A DNA stretch of 64,000 bases. It comes from Omphiscola glabra. Lineage: Eukaryota > Mollusca > Gastropoda > Lymnaeidae. Positions 49,501 through 61,500 of this stretch are shown here, piece after piece; position 1 is the first letter of the stretch; each line of letters opens with the position of its first letter. Below the pieces are notes generated by a model. That model was not told the origin of the DNA. It saw only the letters and a program-made list of their open reading frames with translations, and made no database searches. The position numbers and the translations under genes are program-made. The stretch spans positions 4,918,488 through 4,982,487 of the forward strand of contig OZ024806.1 of the NCBI GenBank assembly GCA_964017045.1, written 5' to 3'.

Positions 49501-52500
49501 TTGACATCGGTTGTTGAGGAAGCTAGAGATCCATGTTATAGTAGTGCCTTGGATCCCATATCTCTGAAGTTTGTGTAGAAGCAAACTATGATTGACACGG
49601 TCAAAGGCCTTCTAGAAGTCCATCACCAGCACATCAGTTTGCTTGCTGTTTTCTTAGATTCTCTACCATGTAGGCTGTTTTTATGTAGCCTGTTGTGTGG
49701 ACGGTTGTGTGGGATGTTGTGTAGATTGTTGTGTAGGCTGGTTTGTCTGCCGTTGTCATCGCCAAAGTTCCAGGTGGAGATGAACCAAGAGCTAGACAAT
49801 AGTCACAATGAAGATGAAGTCATCGCTAGTTTACAACATGTGGAGATTAACCAAGAGCTAGACAATAGTCACAAGGAAGATGAAGTCATCTCTAAGTCGG
49901 GGTGGCGATCCAGCAACTCCCCTCACATAAAGCCCCGTAACACAGCAGGTGGTCTCCCCCTGATAAAAAGACTGACAGAGCTGTTTGAGTCGATATGTAA
50001 AGGTGGCACTGTCTCTCAGGAATTCAAGGATGAAATAACTAAATATAATACGCATATACTCACTGTCGGAGCACAAGCAGGCGAGGCAGACTTAGTGTCG
50101 GAGCACAAGCTGGCGTGGCAGACTCACTGTCGGAGTACAAGCAGGCGAGGCAGACTCACTGTCGGAGCACAATCCTCATCACGCCCAAAGAGAGCACACG
50201 GCAAGGAAAAGCAGACTCAATTATAATCCAACTAGGACCTAAACAAAGGGTTCCCACGCACGAGAGAGTATGCCAGACTCAAATAGGACTGGCATGTTAC
50301 CTTCGTACTCACCGGATTATAGTCTTGGTCATCTTCACGTGAAAAGGACGAACAACACAACACACTTAGGTTGTTGCAAGTCACGAGATGTTTTAGACCA
50401 CGTGCTACTAGTTGTAACAAAACATGGGACCAACAGGTGTGGTGAGTTGTGCAGAATGTTGTCTGCTCGCGATGTACAAAAACAATTTCACAACACATCT
50501 TGTCTATGCGCATGCGTTGTTATCATCTGGCAGGTTAAATAGCATAAAAACCGGTAAAAAAATAGAGTGGTCACACACAAAAGAATGAATTTAATATCAA
50601 CTGACCTGCCTACAAATGTTCATTCTATTGTATTCAATGGTCCGCATATTTTGTACTCACCCCCCACCCCCTTGCCAAGACGCCAAACCTTTCACCCAAC
50701 TTCTCAGACAACGTCGCCTCTGCCAGTTCGATAAAGACTTTTTAGAACGGGCAAATGAAATGATGAACTTCTGCCGCTCCAGATCATATCCTAAAACTAC
50801 ACTTGTCTCGGCACTCAATGGTATCAGCATTATCACACGGAATGATGCTGTCAAACTTTGTCCAAACAAAAATGAAGATCGAACAACCTAGCACTCTTAC
50901 AACATGATTGCCAAAAAATATTCATTAAAAATCGACACATGATTCCAGGGCCGGCCTTAGGCCACTGCAACCTATGCGGCCGCAGTGGGCTCCGCACTTT
51001 CATAGGCCCCGCCCCGAATTTATTTTCTAATACAAAATCTTAATTTTCACTTGTTATCCTTATTCTCTACCCAGAATGGGCCCCGCGCAATCCGTTTCGC
51101 ATAGGGCCCCGTAATTGTTAGGGTCGGCTCTGCATGCTTCTTTCTAGCCCCGACACCAACAGGGTATTCTCAGCCACTGCTCTACGGGTGTGAAACGTGG
51201 ACAGTCTACCAGCGTCACGCTAAAAAACTTAACCATTTTCACACAACCAGCCTCAGGAAACTCCTCGGCATCATGTGGCAAGACAAAGTTCCTGACACAG
51301 AGGTTCTCGCTAGAGCGAACCTACCTAGTATCTTCACCACCCTGATGCAGTATCAACTCCGTTGGATGGGACACGTTGCCCGTATGGAAGATCACCGGCT
51401 CACTAAACAAATATTCTATGGTGAGCTCACGACAGGTAAGCGCTCCCAAGGAGGTCCAAAAAAACGTTACAAAGACTCACTGAAAATGGCACTAAAGGCC
51501 TTCAGCATCGACACTACTAAATGGGAGCAGACCGCCCAGGACAGAGTCAGGTGGAGATCAGTGGTCAAGATAGGGGCTAAATCTTATGAAGCCAGTAGGA
51601 TGGCCACAATTGAGACACGCAGGCAAGCCCGAAAGAACATTATTAAAGTCACGACTGCACCAACTATCCCCTGCCCGCGGTGCCACAGACTATTCCGAGC
51701 ACGTATAGGATTGGCAAGTCACCTACGAACCCACCGTAACCCACCCCCCTAACCGGATGACTGGATGGTCCTAGTCGATTTGACGGACGAACAACAATTC
51801 TCAGCCACTCCACTTAATGTCTTCAGACTGGACACATATCTAGTTGACCTCCTATTTTACCTTCACCTTCGAGCGGACACGTCATACGTTGGGGACTAAA
51901 CCATGCCCAAAAAGCCGTTGTATGACTTGTCCCTATACACTCCAAATCAAAAACATTAGCGTCCCTAAAGTTACTTGACCATCAAAGTCGGTTTCACATG
52001 CGATAGTCGTAATTGATATATGCGATTGTGTGCCGTAGATGCAGCTCCTGTGTTAGTGACAAAACTGAAAGAAGATTATTAGATAGGTTCACTGAACATC
52101 TTCATGATATTGAACAGGGCAACATTTACCCGGTCTCATCCATTTCAACGGAGATAAACACAAAGGGACATTAGATGTAGCCATTGCAGCACTGATTTCC
52201 AGCACTAACACACCAGCGAAAGTTAGAAGGGAAAACAAAATAATTCAGGTTTTCGTCACAATATCACCATATGGAATTATTCTAATTCTCTCTTATTAAT
52301 TAATGATTCTCAATTACCTTGAATTTCTTTTCTTATTTCTTATATTTTACATATTTCCGTCAAAATCTTATTTTTCACAGTAATGATAAATAAATCACTT
52401 TTTTCCCTGTAATCTTTGGTTTTGAAATACTTAACTTCCGGTAATAACATTAATGGCGAACACTAACGTTTTTGAACTACTTTCTGTTTCTTGCCATCTC

Positions 52501-55500
52501 TTCATTTGTCCTGTCTGCCCAGGAATGCCTTCATTTGTCCTGTCTGCCCAGGAATGCCCTTAGCCGAAACATTCTTCTTTTATTGTCATGTTTTTCTATT
52601 ATTCTGCTATTTTCTTCCTACAGCTGAAATATATATTACATTCATTGGAAAGGGCCGAGCTATCGCTCTTTTATGGCCCCGGCAAGTAAGGTACAGGCCT
52701 GCCGCATCTGGTGGGCAGTCCCATAAATTAGACTCTCGACATGGTCGGCTGGGAGGACCCCAGTCACGCCAGTCGCCAGCGTTGAGCACTCGGCTAGAAA
52801 GTGCTCGATTGTCTCCGGTGCCCGACCACAATTGCGGCAGCTCGGGTCCCGCAATGGGTGTAATCTATTTAAATAGCTGCGGGTAGGGCAATGCTCTGTT
52901 CTCATTTGAGTGATGAGACTCTGGTGGTGGCGTTTAAGACTCCACCACTCATCGCATTTGCGGTTGTTTTTGGGCATGCTCCGGTAAAGTTTACGGGCCG
53001 TGTTCCCCTGTTCCCATTCTTTTAGCCACTCCTCGTGGCAGAGGTCCTTAATCCAGGCTTGGGCCCCCAGTTGGGTCATTGGCCGGTTAGGTTGAGGCCG
53101 GGAAGAGCCTTGCCTCGCAAGACAGTCGGCTCTGTCTTGTGGTGGAATCCCCACATGTCCTGGGATCCATTGAAGGGTCACTTTGCCTCCGTGTGACTGT
53201 ATGTCTCGCACGAGTTCCATAATTGCGTACACCATTTTCGTGTTCGTAGAGCTCCTTTTCAGAATTTCCAGAGCACATTGTGAATCGGTGAACACTACGA
53301 TGGGTGGAAGTGGTTTGCGTCTGGCTAGTCTGCGGCGCACTTGTTTCAAGCCCATCAATATAGCCTCTATCTCTGCATCAGTTGCAGTGCTATTTGTGCC
53401 ACTTGGGCCTGAAATCTCCTCAGCTGGAGGTATCCCCTTAGGATACTGGATGAGTGCACCGTAGCCCGACCGCTTTTCGCTGGCGAGGTAGGAGCCGTCT
53501 GTGAAGACTTGTACCATGTCGTCTCCAAAGGCCTCAATTGTCTCTAGTGCGGCTCCCTTTTGCTCATTTTGGGTGCTCGACTTAGTAACTGCTGTGTGTG
53601 ACAGGGTCAGACGAACATCAGGCGGTTCGCAGCTATCCAGTGGTGATCTCTCCTGGATCAGGCGTATTTTCTCCCTGTTTTCTGGTAAAGGGTGCTTTTC
53701 CTCGAGTGCATAGACCGCATCCATCAAGGAGGGTCTCTTAAGCCTTGTCCTCTTTACCCAACGGTCTTGGAGTTGAAAACAGGGTTCCGTCTTTTCCATT
53801 CGACGGTAGCGTTCCACGGTCGTTAGGATAGCCTTGTCCCTCCTGATGTTTAGTGGTTCTATGTCTGAGATAATTTCCACAGCAGCCGTGGGTGTGGTAC
53901 GTAACGCCCCGCATACAAATCTGAGAGCTAGATTTTGTATCCGATCCAGGCTTTCTAGAGCCGTACGGCTTGCGAAAGCCTGAACCGGGAGGCTGTAGTC
54001 AATGGCACCTCTTACACTCCCGAGATAGAGAGCTCTCAGGAGTCTTGCATCGGCTCCCCAGGTAGTGCTGGCAAGTTTTTTAACCAGGCTGAGTTTCGAC
54101 GTGGCTCGAGCGCCGAGTTCCCGTACATGGTTATGGAGCTGGAGTTTCTGGTCCAGCTTGATTCCCAGATACGTGGGTGATTTGTCCCATTTTAATGACT
54201 TCCCGCAGATGTGAAGATCAATTTCTTCTTTGAGCACTTTCCTACCGTTTGTGAACAATGTGTATACGGTCTTCTCCGCATTCACCTACGTTCCTACAGC
54301 TTGAACGTAGTCCTTCGTTTATAAGCCATATTTTGTAGTTCAAAGATTAAAATATATGAAATTTCAAGTTTGATCTTCTTGGCATGGGCAAGGCAAGAAA
54401 ATATTTCAGGGCAACAATTTCTTTTTTTATTTTTTCAAAGGTATTAATTATATTATTTTGTTTCAATTGTTATGTCTTAATTTCCCCTGGCATTGCACGT
54501 GTGGTCAGTGCATTGTATCTGTGGTCAGTGGCAAAATCCAGTGTACCCACTTCACATCGACAGAACAAGCGGTGTTCATTTATAACAGTTTGCCTATTTC
54601 AAATGAACCACTGCTGCTAAAGGACTTTCCATAAAGTACGTCACGTTATCCCCCACGCCCAGGGTCACAATCAAACTAAAAGATTATTTAATAAAGTTAA
54701 ATAACTAATTAACATTTAATCACTATTTAACTATGAAATGTATAAAAGTGTCGTCATCTTCTTTCAGAATACATCCATCAGATTTTATATGTATAATAAA
54801 AGAAATTGTGAATTCACACACAAGATTTTAACCCCCCCCCCCTCTTCCCCGGGCCGTGTCACAGATTATTCCACTTTCTAAGAACCGCCCTCTCCCCGGG
54901 CCGTGTCACAGATTGTTCCCCTTTTTAAGACCCCCCCCCCCTTCCCCGGGCCGTGTCTCAGATTGTTCCCCTTTTTAAGAAACCCCCCTCCCCGGGCCGT
55001 GTCACAGATTGTTCCCCTTTTTAAGAACCCCCCCTCCCCGGGCCGTGTCACAGATTGTTCTCCTTTCTAAGAACCGCCCCCTCCCCGGGCCGTGTCAGAG
55101 ATTGTTCCCCTTTTTAAGAACCCCCCCTCCCCGGGCCGTGTCACAGATTGTTCCCCTTTTTAAGAACCCCCCCCCCCCGGGCCGTGTCACAGATTGTTCT
55201 CCTTTCTAAGAACCGCCCCCCCTCCCCGGACCGTGTCACAGATTGTTCCCCTATTTAAGAACCCCCCCCCCCGGGGCCGTGTCACAGATTGTTCTCCTTT
55301 CTAAGAACCGCCCCCTCCCCGGACCGTGTCACAGATTGTTCTCCTTTCTAAGAACCCCCCCCTCCCCGGACCGTGTCACAGATTGCTCTCCTTTCTAAGA
55401 ACCGCCCCCCTCCCCGGACCGTGTCACAGATTGCTCTCCTTTCTAAGAACCCCCCCCCCTCCCCGGACCGTGTCACAGATTGCTCTCCTTTCTAAGAACC

Positions 55501-58500
55501 CCCCCCCCTCCCCGGACCGTGTCACAGATTGCTCTCCTTTCTAAGAACCGCCCCCTCCCCGGACCGTGTCACAGATTGCTCTCCTTTCTAAGAACCCCCC
55601 CCCTCCCCGGACCGTGTCACAGATTGCTCTCCTTTCTAAGAACCGCCCCCCCCCTCCCCGGGCCGTGTCACAGATTGCTCTCCTTTCTAAGAACCGCCCC
55701 CTCCCCGGACCGTGTCACAGATTGCTCTCCTTTCTAAGAACCCCCCCCCCTCCCCGGACCGTGTCACAGATTGCTCTCCTTTCTAAGAACCGCCCCCCCC
55801 CTCCCCGGGCCGTGTCACAGATTGCTCTCCTTTCTAAGAACCGCCCCCTCCCCGGGCCGTGTCACAGATTGCTCTCCTTTCTAAGAACCCCCCCCCTCCC
55901 CGGACCGTGTCACAGATTGCTCTCCTTTCTAAGAACCGCCCCCCCCCTCCCCGGACCGTGTCACAGATTGCTCTCCTTTCTAAGAACCGCCCCCCCCTCC
56001 CCGGGCCGTGTCACAGATTGCTCTCCTTTCTAAGAACCGCCCCCTCCCCGGACCGTGTCACAGATTGCTCTCCTTTCTAAGAACCCCCCCCCTCCCCGGA
56101 CCGTGTCACAGATTGCTCTCCTTTCTAAGAACCGCCCCCCCCCTCCCCGGGCCGTGTCACAGATTGCTCTCCTTTCTAAGAACCGCCCCCTCCCCGGGCC
56201 GTGTCACAGATTGCTCTCCTTTCTAAGAACCCCCCCCTCCCCGGACCGTGTCACAGATTGCTCTCCTTTCTAAGAACCGCCCCCCCCTCCCCGGACCGTG
56301 TCACAGATTGCTCTCCTTTCTAAGAACCGCCCCCCCCCTCCCCGGGCCGTGTCACAGATTGCTCTCCTTTCTAAGAACCGCCCCCCCCCTCCCCGGGCCG
56401 TGTCACAGATTGCTCTCCTTTCTAAGAACCCCCCCCCTCCCCGGGCCGTGTCACAGATTGCTCTCCTTTCTAAGAACCCCCCCCCTCCCCGGACCGTGTC
56501 ACAGATTGCTCTCCTTTCTAAGAACCGCCCCCCCCCTCCCCGGGCCGTGTCACAGATTGCTCTCCTTTCTAAGAACCGCCCCCCCCTCCCCGGGCCGTGT
56601 CACAGATTGCTCTCCTTTCTAAGAACCGCCCCCCCCCTCCCCGGACCGTGTCACAGATTGCTCTCCTTTCTAAGAACCGCCCCCCCCCTCCCCGGGCCGT
56701 GTCACAGATTGCTCTCCTTTCTAACAACCGCCCTTCCCCCACAACAACAACAATCAAATCAATCAGGACGATGACGTACTTTATCGTGAAATATTTTTCC
56801 CTGAGCAACTTGTCGTGTTTCTTCCATCATTATGTTTTAGAACGAGTTAGGGCCCTTAGAATAACTTAGATACATTTCAAAAGTCAATAAAACACCTTCT
56901 TATTATAAAAGTCAATAAAACACCATCTTATTATAAAAGTCAATTAAACACCATCTTCTTATTTTAAATCTATTTCTTGACCACCAGGTGCTGCTGGAAA
57001 TCATATTTGAGAACCAGGTAAATTAAAATGTTTGGTGTGCTTTTCTGATTATAACAAAACACTAAAAATTGATTTTCAACAATGCAGTTTGTAAGTGGTC
57101 AGTGTTTTTGTGGTCAGTGATTTTGCATTCAGCGTTTTTGTGGTCAGTGTGTATGTGGTCAGTGGTTGAATGTTGTCCAAATCTGATCAACTCGGTGAGA
57201 CTATTGAAGAATGAAAATGAGGTCAATTTTCAGGCTAATTTAGGCTGTGTAATATAGGTGTGAAGCAGTGTTATTACAATGATGGTCATGTGCAACAATG
57301 TAAACACTACAATTGAGCACAACGTTGTCCTGAAACATGTCTACTAGTCGCAGTGTGGACAACAACTCAGTCCAATCACGTCACCAAATGTGTTGACTTT
57401 TAAACTAATGTTTGTTTTTGAAGTTTACAAAAAAATAAAAACGAAAAATGTTGAAAATGTGATTGGCGCAGAGAAGGATAGAAGGATAGAAGGATAAACT
57501 GGAACAGTTCTTGAAATTATTATTGGTGGACCTGCGTAAATATTGTCTTTGCTATTCCCCAGCCAACTCGCTTTACTTTGAAGTTGTTGTTCTGTGTCCA
57601 AGCAACTTCTATTGTAATAAGCATAGCGAAGTTATTGGCGATGTTTGTAAAATGTCATGTCGAAACTATTTGAACAATACTAACACTCCATTGATCTAAA
57701 CAAGTTTAAAAACCAACCAAAAACCCACACATTTTCAATGGTTATATTGTAGTTTTGGTAAACGACTGTGATAAGAGAAATATCGTGAACATTGTAACAT
57801 TTGAATCAACCATATCAGTATTCCAATTGTAGTTACTGTAACAACATGTGTTGCTTTAAGGTGTTTTAGTTTACAAATTCAAGTAAAGAATTTTTAAGGA
57901 GACGTAAATATCTTTTCTGAAAATGCAACACTGTTCCAAAGGTTATCTCTCTTGATAAGAAATCAACCATGTCACAATGTGTATGCAGTAATCTCCAAAT
58001 ATTGTTAATTCAAGAGAGCCATACGACGGGAAGTGATCTCATTTCAAATGTATTACAACCGTTTTCAATAGTTTTTATTATAGTTGGTGTAATCTGTAAT
58101 GCCACCATTTGAACAGTCCCATCGTAGCCATTGTAGCCATTGCTCTTTTCAGGAAATGTTTGCTGGTGTTGATACCTTCCGTGATGCAGTAAGTAGCAAG
58201 TTGAATGTTTCAGAAAGTGCTTTGTGTCTTGTATGCAGTGGTGGATTTAATCTTAGGGCTTCCCCTTTTTTAAATGAAGAAATAAATCTCCAAATTTAAA
58301 TGGGTTGCCATTTTTAATTTTATTTTATAGAATTCTTTTAAAATCCTTTGTGAACCATCCCCCAAGTTTTACGAATATCTTTATCGTGTTTGTCACTCCA
58401 GTTACTTTTTTTTCTTGATCCACCACTGCTAATTTTGCTAAGCTGCGGTGAGTAAAATGTTGTGTTTAACAATGAAGTTGCAGTAATTATATCATTAACT

Positions 58501-61500
58501 TAAAATAAGTTCCTTATTAGTGGAATGTTAATTATGCCCATAGATTATTATAAACCGAACCAACTAAAATACGTGAGGCCCTCTGGAAAGTATCTTCTTT
58601 TCCTCGTTCGGCCCTACGTAAGAATTGAGTTTGACAATCCCGTGGGGTTAGGCCATCCTTTAGAGTAGAGCTTTAGTTCATTATAATATGCAAATACATC
58701 GTTATAATAATAGATCACAAACATCATTATGCCTTATACTCTTACTCCATCAACAACAACAAAAACAGTTGATTAGTGTAACGTACTAGACACGAGAGCG
58801 CTTTCTATTTGTCTTGTGACAGAAATGCTCTTTCTATTTGTCTTGTGACAGAAGTGCTCTTTCTATTTGTCTTGGAAAAGGTCACCACGGTGACATGTTG
58901 ATTTTTCCTTCCCACTTTTTTCTTCTCCATTTCAGCACGAATTGATGAAGAAGAAGTTGATGGACTCCATGCCGCTGAACTTCCTGTTTGGAGGACTTTT
59001 CGCTAAGTAAGTCGTGCAAGTATATGGGAGATAACCACTGCCCTAAGTTGTTTATGTTAACATTTAATAAGTGTTGTTGGTCTTATTAGATCAGTAGAAC
59101 TAAATAATCTCTCTTGCTTTCTTACATTCATTTAATTCTGTAAAGGTTTTAAATAAAAACACTCTGGTCTCTTTTGGCTCATCGAGCTTTATCATGTGGA
59201 CCGCAAAGAGACTGGTGTCAAACTTTGCAGTAAGAACATTGACATTCCCTCTAACATCCGACATTTTTGCTGAAATTCGTTGTTTCTATCCTACTTCTGA
59301 TCGATCGTTTCCCCTTTACCCCATTTTGAGCCGCCATCTCCGTTTATCATATTATTTGAGTTTTCCCCCTTTCCACCTTTCACTCTGTTTTTATGGTGAA
59401 TTCTAGAACTGTCAACGATTTTTCAACATCAAGATCGCAAACTACCTCACTGCTTTCCCTCTCCTTTCTAAATAATTTATCAAGGTAAAGAAGTGAATTC
59501 TTCGTGTATTCTTTCTGTGTATTCTAATTTAATATTGTCTTCTTTGTTCAACCTAATAAATGCTGACTGAATTCACCAAAAGAAAAATGATCAGAGTTGA
59601 TAATTAATCGCAAGGTACCTGAAGTAATTTTTTTTAACTTTCGGTGCCTTAATTTTCTAAATTTTAGGAAGTAACCGCCCCACCCCCCAACCCCTTTTCC
59701 GAAAGAAGAAAATAAATAAATAAATAAAATATATTTCAATGAAATCTGGCTCACCCTTTCAACAAACTCTGTTAATTTTAAGTTTATTGGAGAAATTTAA
59801 AATAATATTTTGAACTGTATAATCCCATTCAAGTGCATGCTACATAAGTAAGGTTAGAGGAATGTTTGACGATCTTAAAAGCTGATATATATATAAATAT
59901 ATACAGCTTAATTTTTAAGATTACATAATCAATCTTTAAAAATGTAAAGAATCCTACAATGGCTTGTGTCCTATTCTAAAATCAACACAGTAATATTTTC
60001 TGAACAGGGTACAAAAGTTGCAACATCAAATTCAAACGAGGGACCTAAATGTGACTGTAGATAATTAGGACTATATTTATAACAAAACTTTAATGGGCTT
60101 TGAAACATTGACTCTTTCAGTTCAAAAATTGTCAAAGCTGAGGTAAGCACTAACATTGAACATTCGTAATAGAGACACTGGGGCTGAGAGGTAGGCTGTA
60201 GGAGATGATTGGGTGGGATACAAACGCTGGTGGTTTACCTTTGATTCAGAGACTGTATGTGACGCTGATGGTTTACCTTTGATTCAGAGACTGTATGTGA
60301 CGCTGGTGGTTTACATTTGATTCAAAGACTGTATGTGACGCTGGTGGTTTACCTTTGATTCAAAGACTGTATGTGACGCTGGTGGTTTACCTTTGATTCA
60401 GAGACTGTATGTGACGCTGGTGGTTTACCTTTGATTCAAAGACTGTATGTGACGCTGGTGGTTTACCTTTGATTCAGAGACTGTATGTGACGCTGGTGGT
60501 TTACCTTTGATTCAGAGACTGTATGTGTCACTGATGGTTTACCTTTGATTCAGAGACTGTATGTGACGCTGGTGGTTTACCTTTGATTCAGAGACTGTAT
60601 GTGACGCTGGTGGTTTACCTTTGATTCAGAGACTGTATGTGACGCTGATGAATTACCTTTGATTCAGAGACTGTATGTGTCACTGATGGTTTACCTTTGA
60701 TTCAGAGACAAAATGTTAAAAAAACCAACTCAACTGAAGTATATTATTAATAATTAACAGTGGACACCTGTTCATTTAATCTCTTTGGCGACAACTTTTA
60801 TTTAAGACATGGTGGACTAAAACAGAATGGCCCTATATAAGTCCCTTGACATTGAAGTCCTGGGGTAACTGATTCTGCTACACCATCGTTTGATTGACAG
60901 CTTTGAAAAAAAATAAATCTTCTTTATATTTAAAACGATTTTTTTGTCTTTGTGACAGATCGATTAGTTGATTTGATTTTAAATTTTCATTACTCTTATT
61001 TTTGGTTGTTCTGTTCCTTTAAAAAAAATTGTTTTAAAATTTAAATAAAACAGTTTATTTACATACAAAATAATAAAATATGGAAAAGTGTTTAATTTTA
61101 ATGGAAGCCATTAAAGGGTGGGGCCTGACCACGTGCTTTAAGTTGTATGCACGATTAGTCACGTGATCTCAGTAGTGCTCCACCACTTGGATCAGACAAT
61201 GACCGATCCCACTAGCCACGGGCGTCAAACTCAATTCTTACCAAAACTAAGAGATATGTTAAGCCCAGAGGGCCATTTAAGGGCCAATTTTTATATTTTG
61301 TAATCGACTCAATGAAAAGCTATAAGTATAAGCTTCTTATTTGTTGGTATTTTGATATTTTTTAAAGAAATCCTAAACCACAACAATTAAATACCATTTA
61401 AGCTTAAATTTCAGAAATTGACAATTGAATGTATAGTAGCAGTGTATGTCTAATAGGAAGTGTCTATGACACGTGTTTCCACTGTTGACAGTCATATTGC

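Noticed and set aside
49588..50226. 212-codon plus-strand frame as a host gene
   Set aside because: It starts in antisense LINE sequence, crosses a duplication and a minisatellite, and shows no recognisable domain.
52660..54285. Host RNase H gene
   Set aside because: The reverse-transcriptase C-terminus in front and the CxxC...H...C tail behind make it the 3' half of an I-type LINE.
55000..56870. Long proline-rich frames
   Set aside because: They come from the C-rich minisatellite and switch frame with C-run length.
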